From Aalborgiella sp043769295 (GTDB lineage: Bacteria > Pseudomonadota > Gammaproteobacteria > Burkholderiales > Burkholderiaceae_C), in assembly GCA_043769295.1 (NCBI GenBank), contig JAYVJL010000139.1, positions 1 to 17,581 on the forward strand: DNA of 17,581 bases. The letters are read 5' to 3'. Under the pieces are notes generated by a model. That model was not told the origin of the DNA and did no database searches. It worked only from the letters and a program-made list of their open reading frames with translations. The translations under genes and the position numbers were made by a program. Shown one piece after another: positions 1 to 7,600 of the stretch. Position 1 is the first letter of the stretch, and every line of letters begins with the position of its first letter.

Positions 1-1965
1 GCAGTGGATGGCGGCGCGCTGGTCGGCGGTTTCTTCAAAGCCAAAGTCGTTGGCAAAGGTTTCGTAGTCCTGCGGCGAGTAGCGGAAGGCGTGGCCTTCG
101 CGGGCGGCGCGGCGGGCGTAGATGTTCAGCAGCTCGGCGGCAGAATCGCGGATCTGTTCGGCGGCTTTGCGCTTGGCTTTGTCCCATTGCGGCGAGCCGA
201 GGCGGTGCAGCGGCGCTTCGTCGGCCGACACGCCGGTGTAGCGGCTGATGTGGTGCAGCTGGCTGACGGGGACGTACAGCGTGGCTTTGTCGGCGTATTC
301 GAGGTGCAAAAATTCTTGCACGGTTGACGACAGCACGTTGGAGAAAGAACCGTCGGCCAGTTTGCTGGGGCCCAAGTCCAGGTTGATCAAACCCATGTAG
401 CGGCCAATGCCGTGGGCGCTGTGCACGACAGGGTCGCCCACATTCAGCTCCGACAAATCCTTGATCAGCGCTTCAACGTCGCTGACCTGCTCCTGCTTTT
501 TACGACGGCGGGTGACGGCGCCGGCGGCAAAGAGCTCGGTTTCGGTCACCAAGTCGATGCCTTCAGCCAGCCAACTGAAGCCGACGTTCAGACCCGAGGT
601 GGCAATACCGAGTTTTTCAGTGCTGGTCTGAAAGTCTTCCAGGCTGTCAAAAGCGGGCAGCGTCAGGTGGCTGGCGCGCAGAAAATCGAGCAAGCTCTCG
701 CGTCTGCCGTCAGATTCGGCCAGCAGCAACACGCGGTGTGGGGTGTTGGCGAGGTGGGTTTTCAACTTGGCCAGCGGGTCTTCGGCACCGCGTACCACGG
801 ACAAGTCGGGCAAACTGCCGAATTCGGGATAAGCAGATTCAATTTCCGTTTGGGCTGAGCTTGTCGAAGTCCCTCCCAACCCTTCGACAGGCTCAGGGCG
901 AACGGAAATGGTTTTTATTGCCAGCTGCGCAAAGTCGTTGGCCCGGGCATAGAACTGCTCGGCACTTAGAAACAGGGTTTCAGGCGGCAGCGCGGGGCGA
1001 TCCGGGTCGCCTTGCACCAGCCGGTAGCGGTCTTTGGTGTCTTGCCAAAAGCGCTGAAAAGCGGGTTCTAAATCGCCGTGCAGGACAACCGTTGCAGCGC
1101 CGGCTTTGTCGGTGTCGTTGCCTTGACCAGATAAGTAATCAAATACCGTCGCTGTTTCTTCAAAAAACAGCGGCAAATAATACTCAATACCGGCCGTCGC
1201 CACGCCATTGCCGATGTCTTTGTAGACGCGGCTTTTGGTGGGGTCGCCTTCGACCAGCTCACGCCAGCGGCTCCTGAACTTGGTGCGCGCCTCGTTGTCC
1301 ATCGGAAACTCGCGTCCGGGTAGCAAGCGCACCTCGGGCACGGGGTACAAACTGCGCTGGGTGTCGGGGTCAAAAGTGCGGATGCTGTCGATCTCGTCAT
1401 CAAACAGGTCGACGCGAAACGGCACCAGCGAACCCATGGGAAACAAATCAATCAGTCCGCCGCGCACGGCATATTCACCCGGGCTGACGACTTGGCTGAC
1501 GTGGTTGTAGCCCGCCAGCGTCAGCTGCGCTTTGAGTTTGGCTTCATCGAGCTTTTGTTTGACCTTGAAGGCAAAGGTGTAACCGGCTAGAAAGCTGGGC
1601 GGCGCGAGCCGATACAGTGCGGTAGTAGCGGGGACGATGACGACATCGGCACCGTTTTCTTTGTCACGTTGACTGATGCGCCACAAGGTCGCCAAGCGCT
1701 CGCTGATCAGGTCTTGGTGCGGCGAGAAGGCGTCATAAGGCAGGGTTTCCCAGTCGGGAAACAGGGTCAGGCGCACTTCTGGGGCGAAAAAGCCGATTTC
1801 ATGCATCAATCGCTGGGCATCGACCGCATCCGAGGTGACGATGGCGGTCAGCCGCTGGGCGGCTTTGTCGCGTTGTGCCAGACGCGCCAACAACAGGGCA
1901 TCGGCAGAGCCGGTTGGGCGGGGCAGGGTGTAGCGTTTGCCTAGGGAGAGCTTGGGTAAATCCAT
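1..1965 (-). CDS. mfd: Transcription-repair coupling factor Mfd, N-terminal 655 codons (partial at window edge)
   Basis: Mfd displaces RNA polymerase stalled at DNA lesions and recruits UvrA; it acts in the cytoplasm. The frame is open from ATG at 1965-1963 to base 1 (655 codons) and continues outside the window. It begins MDLPKLSLGKRYTLPRP. A UvrB-like N-terminal module (LFPDWETLPYDAFSPH; GIEYYLPLFFE) covers roughly residues 10-340. The RNA-polymerase-interacting (CarD-like) domain starts near residue 507 (GDPVVHSAHGIGRYMG, then LYVPVSQLHHISRYTG). The start of the helicase module follows (DYETFANDFGFEETADQRAAI); the Walker motifs would lie outside. An AAGG stretch lies four bases before ATG. 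Two oddities: residues 354-374 come from palindromic element A, and the RID loop at 316-369 is longer than in E. coli Mfd as I recall it. Divergent from ispD. The family assignment is secure. Confidence 0.95.
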   Translation of the reverse strand, partial: MDLPKLSLGKRYTLPRPTGSADALLLARLAQRDKAAQRLTAIVTSDAVDAQRLMHEIGFFAPEVRLTLFPDWETLPYDAFSPHQDLISERLATLWRISQRDKENGADVVIVPATTALYRLAPPSFLAGYTFAFKVKQKLDEAKLKAQLTLAGYNHVSQVVSPGEYAVRGGLIDLFPMGSLVPFRVDLFDDEIDSIRTFDPDTQRSLYPVPEVRLLPGREFPMDNEARTKFRSRWRELVEGDPTKSRVYKDIGNGVATAGIEYYLPLFFEETATVFDYLSGQGNDTDKAGAATVVLHGDLEPAFQRFWQDTKDRYRLVQGDPDRPALPPETLFLSAEQFYARANDFAQLAIKTISVRPEPVEGLGGTSTSSAQTEIESAYPEFGSLPDLSVVRGAEDPLAKLKTHLANTPHRVLLLAESDGRRESLLDFLRASHLTLPAFDSLEDFQTSTEKLGIATSGLNVGFSWLAEGIDLVTETELFAAGAVTRRRKKQEQVSDVEALIKDLSELNVGDPVVHSAHGIGRYMGLINLDLGPSKLADGSFSNVLSSTVQEFLHLEYADKATLYVPVSQLHHISRYTGVSADEAPLHRLGSPQWDKAKRKAAEQIRDSAAELLNIYARRAAREGHAFRYSPQDYETFANDFGFEETADQRAAIHC
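844..907. repeat. Element A: 64-bp palindromic repeat inserted in frame within mfd
   Basis: Arms at 844-869 and 882-907 are inverted copies (22 of 26 positions pair by hand count) around a 12-base loop. On the mfd strand the right arm reads VRPEPVEG, the left arm SSAQTE. The core (TTCGACA-GGCTCAG, TTCGTCCG-like ends) resembles the short palindromes dispersed in many Comamonadaceae genomes; that link is from memory. The element adds about 21 residues (354-374) in a linker between the UvrB-like part and the RNA-polymerase-interacting domain, without a stop or frameshift. Confidence 0.85.
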
Positions 1966-1992
1966 GAAACCTTAAAACTAATCGATCCAGCG

Positions 1993-2022
1993 GTGACTAT
2001 GTGCAGCTTTGCATTTTAGAAT
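1993..2022 (+). promoter_or_regulatory. Putative sigma70 promoter of ispD giving a nearly leaderless mRNA
   Basis: The -10 box is TAGAAT at 2017-2022. A -35-like GTGACT lies at 1993-1998 with an 18-base spacer. The transcription start would fall around 2029-2030, on the ispD ATG itself. No Shine-Dalgarno sequence is seen before that ATG. Prediction by eye only. Confidence 0.4.
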
Positions 2023-2029
2023 AGCGGCC

Positions 2030-2764
2030 ATGCCAACTGCACCCCAAGTTCAAAAGTCCCCAAAAATCTGGGCGCTCATTCCCTGCGGGGGCAGCGGGTC
2101 GCGTGCCGGAGCAGGCTCGCCCAAGCAATACCGCGTGATCGCCGGTAAACCCATGGTGATGCACACCCTGGCCGCTTTTGCTGCGGTAGCCAGCCTGAGC
2201 GGCGTGATCGTCGCCACTGCCAGCGACGATAGCGCTTTGAGCGACCTGTTTAACGATAATTTTTTCATAGCGGCTCAGGCAGGAAATACGCGGGCTGCTA
2301 CTGTTTTTAATGGTTTAAATGCGCTTTTGGAGCATGGTGCCGCTTCCGCAGACTGGGTGTTGGTGCACGATGCAGTGCGCTGTCTGATCACCCCGGAGCA
2401 GATCAACACCTTGATTGCGGCCTGCAAGGACGACGATGTGGGTGGTTTGCTGGCGCTGCCCTTGCCAGACACCTTGAAAAGTGAACGCTCAGGCCGCGTG
2501 GCGGACACCCTGGAGCGGGACGACAAATGGCTCGCCCAGACGCCGCAAATGTTTCGTATTGGGGCGCTTTTGAACGCCCTGGATGTGGCGGGCGACCTGT
2601 CGAACGCCGCCAACGCCACGATCACCGATGAATCCAGCGCCATGGAACGTCTGGGCCATGCCCCCAAGCTGGTGCGCGGCAGTGCGCAAAACTTCAAAGT
2701 CACCTACCCGGAGGACTTTGCATTGGCTGAGGCGGTGCTGATGGCAAGAGCCTTCAAAAGCTGA
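2030..2764 (+). CDS. ispD: 2-C-methyl-D-erythritol 4-phosphate cytidylyltransferase IspD
   Basis: IspD joins CTP and MEP to form CDP-ME, the third step of the MEP isoprenoid pathway. The protein has 244 residues, slightly above the usual ~230. Visible motifs: the nucleotide-binding loop IPCGGSGSRAGAGSPKQY (Arg25, Lys32), VLVHDAVR (Asp114), LPLPDTLK, LAQTPQMF, and the C-terminal NFKVTYPEDFALAEAVL with Lys223. The first loop has Cys where E. coli has Ala, a change I believe is common in this family. ATG 2030 is preferred over the in-frame TTG at 2009, because family homology starts after it and a -10-like box overlaps the extra codons. ispF, normally next to ispD in this order, is absent. Residues about 75-95 overlap a possible diverged copy of element B. 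Confidence 0.95.
   Translation: MPTAPQVQKSPKIWALIPCGGSGSRAGAGSPKQYRVIAGKPMVMHTLAAFAAVASLSGVIVATASDDSALSDLFNDNFFIAAQAGNTRAATVFNGLNALLEHGAASADWVLVHDAVRCLITPEQINTLIAACKDDDVGGLLALPLPDTLKSERSGRVADTLERDDKWLAQTPQMFRIGALLNALDVAGDLSNAANATITDESSAMERLGHAPKLVRGSAQNFKVTYPEDFALAEAVLMARAFKS
2254..2312 (-). repeat. Candidate diverged copy of element B inside ispD (antisense)
   Basis: The reverse complement of this 59-base stretch aligns without gaps to the purL copy at 5519-5577, about 35 of 59 positions identical. Shared blocks include TAAAAAC, GCGTATT, TGCCTGA and GCTAT in the same spacing. It is AT-richer than the rest of ispD. Against it: the encoded AGNTRAATVFNGL aligns with the normal IspD sequence without extra length, so the resemblance could be coincidence or a replaced segment. 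Confidence 0.4.
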
Positions 2765-2775
2765 GCCTGAAATTT

Positions 2776-4212
2776 CTACGAAGCTGAATACAGGGATATC
2801 GGTAATTGAAGCTTAAACACACTGCCCCGTAATAATTTTGATTGCAAAAGGATATCAGCTCCTTCGATGCGTGCAGTGAGTTGCTTGACGATAGCCAGGC
2901 CGAGGCCCAAGTTTTCATTTTTGATGTCGGAGTGATTTACTTTAAAAAATTCAATAAAAATCTGATCTTTCACCGCATGATCAATGCCAATTCCAGTATC
3001 CCAAACTTCAAAATTCACATGCGTTTTTGTTTTTCTAACGCCCACAAGCACGCCACCTGTTGATGTGTAACGGATAGCATTTGTGATGAAGTTACTCAAA
3101 ATGCGTATCAAATACAAAGGTGCAATGGTGATAAAGCCCTGCAACGGTTTGAATCGTAAATGTAAATTCTTTGCAGTCGCTATGGGTTCAAAATGCAAAG
3201 CCAGATTTTGAAATGTTTCTGCAATGTTGATTTGTGTTTGTTCTACATGCATGTCATCCGAGTGCATTTTTTGAAAATCAAACAAGGTGTTGAACATGCC
3301 ATTGATAGCGCTGCAGGACTGCGAGATCTTGGGCAGCAATACTTGTAAGCGGGATGGGTCGTCGGTCAGCATCTCGGTATAGATTTGCATCGCATAAACA
3401 GGTTGACGCAAATCATGTGCAGCAGCTGAGTAGAACTGCTGAATCACCGAGTTGGCGTCAACAAGTGCCAGTTGTTCCAGACGCAATTTTTCCTGGCTAT
3501 CCCTCAAAAATTCAATCAACTGTAGTTTTGAATATTCAAAATCCAGCCGTTCTTTATGTACCAGATGAAACCGTTCACCCACTATTATCAGCAAATACCA
3601 GGTTAGAACAAGATAAAACGTCAAACTTAAAAATTGCGCAGTTGCTTGCGGATTGTTTTGGTTCAATGCCAAACGCAACAGCGCAGAAATGAATGCCAAC
3701 AGGATGAGAATAGCTGTACCCCTATGCATGAGCTGGCGATTCACACTGGTGCGAGTGATGGCTAAAAACAGCAGGGCGTTCAAGATGACAATACAAACGA
3801 CCCGAGGAAGATCGGGAAGCCACAGTTGAGATAAAAAACTAGATAGTCCCCAAGTCACACAAAGAACATACCACGCCGTTTTGTACCGCTGAGCGATATG
3901 TGTCATTTGATCGGTCATGACAACTGGCTGGGCGCCCAAAAAGGTGGAATAGGCATCAACCAAATGCCCTATCCAGAAGTACACGCCGAACATAAGAAAC
4001 GTCCAGACCACAACCAGGGCAACTGGCGCGTGCAGAATAAGGAGAGCCGCCATACTCAATACAAATAGGGATGAGACAACTGGTGTTCTGGGCTGCAGCA
4101 GACTGCGATTAGATTCCAGCGCATACCATTGATCTTGGGTGGGCAGCTTGGTTTGTGTACCGTCGTTTATCATCATATATGGCTGATAGTTTAATTCAGG
4201 TGAACGTGGCAA
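2776..4212 (-). CDS. Orphan membrane-bound sensor histidine kinase
   Basis: This is a transmitter kinase of 478 residues. The N-terminal third is strongly hydrophobic, with about six membrane segments near residues 45-65, 68-85, 112-130, 138-152, 166-184 and 196-212, and no evident periplasmic sensor domain. A short coiled-coil-like linker leads to the phospho-acceptor motif AAAHDLRQP (His266). The N box has Asn378 (LSNFITNAIRY), the G1 box is DTGIGID (405-411) and the G2 box GLGLAIVKQL (436 onward). No receiver domain or response regulator lies nearby, so partner and signal are unknown. Start: TTG at 4212 has AAGGA eight bases upstream; an ATG pair at 4176/4173 is the alternative, without a clear ribosome site. 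The gene is clearly AT-richer than its flanks, suggesting horizontal origin. It converges on ispD with an 11-base gap. Confidence 0.88.
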   Translation of the reverse strand: MPRSPELNYQPYMMINDGTQTKLPTQDQWYALESNRSLLQPRTPVVSSLFVLSMAALLILHAPVALVVVWTFLMFGVYFWIGHLVDAYSTFLGAQPVVMTDQMTHIAQRYKTAWYVLCVTWGLSSFLSQLWLPDLPRVVCIVILNALLFLAITRTSVNRQLMHRGTAILILLAFISALLRLALNQNNPQATAQFLSLTFYLVLTWYLLIIVGERFHLVHKERLDFEYSKLQLIEFLRDSQEKLRLEQLALVDANSVIQQFYSAAAHDLRQPVYAMQIYTEMLTDDPSRLQVLLPKISQSCSAINGMFNTLFDFQKMHSDDMHVEQTQINIAETFQNLALHFEPIATAKNLHLRFKPLQGFITIAPLYLIRILSNFITNAIRYTSTGGVLVGVRKTKTHVNFEVWDTGIGIDHAVKDQIFIEFFKVNHSDIKNENLGLGLAIVKQLTARIEGADILLQSKLLRGSVFKLQLPISLYSAS

Positions 4213-4496
4213 GTCATCAATCCTTGGTACTGCGCATCACGGGCGTTTGAATACATCTTCAGCGGCACTCTGAATTTGAAAACACTGCCATGCGCGGCGC
4301 TGGAGCAAAAACGCTTGATGGTTTTATTGGCGTTGAGTGCCACTTGCCCTGTCGTGCCCCGACGCGATTGCATCAATAGGCGAATAGATTCACTTTTAAT
4401 CCAAAGTGATTCGCTATTTTCTTGGCGGATTAAAGACGCGACTACAGCCATCGGAGGGGGAATTTGTGCAGCCAATGCTTGTTTGATACGGTGCAA
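4191..4496 (-). pseudogene. Remnant of a second histidine kinase, internally deleted
   Basis: The open stretch encodes two pieces that match the neighbouring kinase. ALNANKTIKRFCSSAAH (residues 53-69) corresponds to its ALVDANSVIQQFYSAAAH just before the phospho-acceptor region, and GSVFKFRVPLKMYS (70-83) corresponds to its C-terminal GSVFKLQLPISLYS. In the intact kinase these pieces lie about 195 residues apart; here they are fused at His69-Gly70 (bases 4287-4292). Everything between, including the N, G1 and G2 boxes, is missing, so it cannot be an active kinase. The C-terminal pieces also share about 26 of 41 bases. The first 50 residues match nothing I recognise. The apparent start is TTG. 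The reading frame runs past the expected end and overlaps the intact kinase start by 22 bases. Probably the scar of a tandem kinase pair. Confidence 0.65.
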
Positions 4497-4640
4497 CCAT
4501 TTCGACAGATGTTGGCTGTGACTTAACCGTTAAAATCAGCGGGTCAACAAATTTACCAGCGATTTTCTACCCTCGCATGCCATCTGATTTCTCTTTTTGC
4601 ATGTAGCGCGACAACTCTTTCAAAACACCAGGCCCGCATT
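4497..4640. other. Intergenic region between the kinase remnant and purL
   Basis: The stretch is moderately AT-rich. A TAAAAT box (4531-4536) has no -35 element at proper spacing, so I call no promoter. AGG at 4630-4632 is the only ribosome-site-like sequence before the purL TTG. No hairpin terminator or repeat copy was seen. Confidence 0.4.
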
Positions 4641-7600
4641 TTGAACCTGCACATCAGCACCTTTGAGGGCGGCAACGCACTCAGCCCGTTTCGTATCAAC
4701 CAACTGCTGCCGCGTTTGCAGGCCGTCAACGACAAAATCAGCCACGTTTCAGCACGATTTGTCCATTTGGTAGCCTCTGAAGCCGTGCCTGATGCCGTTT
4801 TGACGGCCCGCTTGCAGTCTTTGTTGACCTATGGTGAGCCGGCAACCCTGGTCGATAAAGCCGCCAATACCGCCCAAATCATCGTTGCCCCGCGTCTTGG
4901 CACCGTTTCCCCATGGGCCTCCAAAGCCAGCGACATCGCCCACAACTGCGGTTTGGCTGTCAAACGCATCGAGCGCTTGACCGAATACGCCATCACCTTA
5001 AAGAACCCCTTGCTTGGAAAAGCCAGCCTCTCAGCCGATCAACTCCAAGCCGTCGCCGCACTCCTGCACGACCGCATGACCGAGTCTGTGCTGTTTGACC
5101 GCACCGCGAGTTTGGGCCTGTTTGCTGGTGTTGTTGCCGCGCCGATGGTACATGTGGATGTGCTGCAAGGTGGTCGGGCCGCCCTGGAAGCCGCGAATAC
5201 CGAGTTCGGCCTGGCGTTGGCGGATGACGAGATGGATTACCTGGTCACCGCCTTCACCGGCTTGAAGCGCAACCCCACCGATGTCGAGTTGATGATGTTT
5301 GCACAGGCCAATTCCGAGCACTGCCGCCACAAAATCTTCAATGCCAACTTCATCATCGACGGCGTGGCCATGGACAAAAGCTTGTTTGGCATGATCCGCA
5401 ACACCCATCAGCTGAATCCGCAGCACATGGTGGTGGCGTATTCGGATAATTCGTCGGTGATGGAAGGCAGCGTGGTCGAGCGCTTTTCGGCCAATTTCGT
5501 CAATTTTGCTGATTTAGAGGCTAAAAACGACTCTAGCCGGCGTATTGATTGCCTGACTAGCTATAAAACTAATAGTAAACTACAGCACGTTCTGATGAAG
5601 GTGGAAACCCACAACCACCCGACCGCGATTTCCCCATTTTCCGGTGCGGCGACGGGTGCCGGCGGTGAGATTCGGGACGAGGGCGCGACCGGGCGAGGCT
5701 CCAAACCCAAAGCGGGTTTGACGGGTTTTACCGTGTCGAAGATGCATTTCGATGGCGAAAACTCAAGTAATTCAACAAGTTACGCTAAATCGTATGGCAA
5801 GCCTGAACACATTGCCAGCTCGTTGCAGATCATGATCGAAGGCCCGCTGGGCGGCGCGGCGTTCAACAACGAGTTTGGCCGTCCCAACCTGTTGGGCTAC
5901 TTTCGCGAGTATGAGCAGTCCGTCGTCAGCGACATCGACACCGTCCAGCGCGGCTACCACAAACCCATCATGATCGCCGGCGGTCTGGGCGTGATCGACA
6001 GCGATTTGACCCACAAAATCCTCTTCCCCGCGGGCAGTTTGTTGATCCAGCTGGGCGGCCCCGGTATGCGTATCGGCATGGGCGGTAGCGCGGCCAGCTC
6101 GATGGCGACCGGCTCCAACGCGGCGTCGCTGGACTTTGACTCGGTGCAGCGCGGCAACCCCGAAATCGAACGCCGGGCGCAAGAGGTCATCAACCAGTGC
6201 TGGCAAGCGGGTGCGAACAACCCCATCCTTGCCATTCACGACGTGGGCGCGGGCGGTTTGTCCAACGCTTTCCCCGAACTGGTCAACGACGCCGGCCGTG
6301 GTGCAAGGTTTGATTTGCGCTCCGTCCCGCTGGAAGAATCAGGCTTGGCACCCAAGGAAATCTGGTGCAACGAGAGCCAGGAACGCTACGTCATGGCGAT
6401 TGCGCCAGAGTCTTTGGACGCGTTCAAGGCGATTTGTGAGCGTGAGCGTTGCCCGTTTTCCGTCGTGGGTGTCACCACTGACGAGAAACAACTTGTTTTA
6501 GCTGATTCAGGAAACGAGTCCCCAGTCAATATGCCCATGAACGTGCTTTTGGGCAAACCGCCGAAAATGACCAGAGACGTCAAAACCGTCAAACGTCAGA
6601 TTCCCGCCCTCAATTTGACCGGTGTGGACCTGCAAAAAGCCGTCATTGACGTGCTGGCGCACCCGACCGTCGCCAGCAAGCGCTTCCTCATCACCATTGG
6701 TGACCGCACCGTGGGTGGTTTCACCCACCGCGACCCCATGGTCGGTCCGTGGCAAGTGCCGGTGGCAGATTGCGCCGTGACGCTGGCCGACTACCAAGGC
6801 TTTGCCGGCGAGGCCATGAGCATGGGCGAGCGCACACCGCTGGCCGCGCTGGACGCGCCTGCATCGGGGCGCATGGCGGTTGCAGAAGCAATTACCAACC
6901 TGCTGGCCGCACCGTTCGAGCTGTCCCGCGTCAAGCTGTCCGCCAACTGGATGGCGGCTTGCGGCGAAGCCGGTGAAGATGCCGCGCTGTATGAAACGGT
7001 GAAAGCCGTGGGTATGGCGCTGTGCCCGGCGCTGGGGATTTCGATTCCTGTGGGCAAAGATTCGCTATCTATGCGAACCACCTGGAAGGAAAAAAGCCCC
7101 TCTGGTAGCGCTGATACTGCTAAAAAGGTCACATCACCGGTCAGCCTGATCGTCACCGCCTTTGCAACTCTGGCCGACGTACGCGGCACCTTGACCCCGC
7201 AATTGGATGCGACTGAAGCCGATACAACCCTGATCTTGATCGATCTCGGCAAAGGCCAAAACCGCATGGCGGGTAGCATTTTGGCGCAGACGATCGACCA
7301 GTTTGGCGACCGCGTGCCGGATTTGGACGACGCCAAGGACTTGGTCAATTTGGTCAACGCCATCAACCAGTTACGCACGAATCGCCAGATTTTGGCCTAC
7401 CACGACAAGAGCGATGGCGGCCTGCTGGCCTGCGTGGCCGAGATGGCGTTTGCGGGGCACGTGGGCGTGAGTTTGAATGTGGATATGTTGATTTTAGAAG
7501 GTGACGGCATCACGGATAGCCGCATGGAAGTGGGCGACAGCAAAAACTGGGCAGGGCAGGTTTCAGCACGTCGTGAGGAGTTGACGTTGAAGGCTTTGTT

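Noticed and set aside
1578..1590. CCGGCTAGAAAG in mfd resembling the core of element B
   Set aside because: Only about nine bases match, and the encoded SFLAGYTFAFKV is ordinary Mfd sequence.
2009..2029. TTG start for ispD seven codons upstream
   Set aside because: A -10-like box overlaps these codons, no ribosome site precedes them, and IspD homology starts after ATG 2030.
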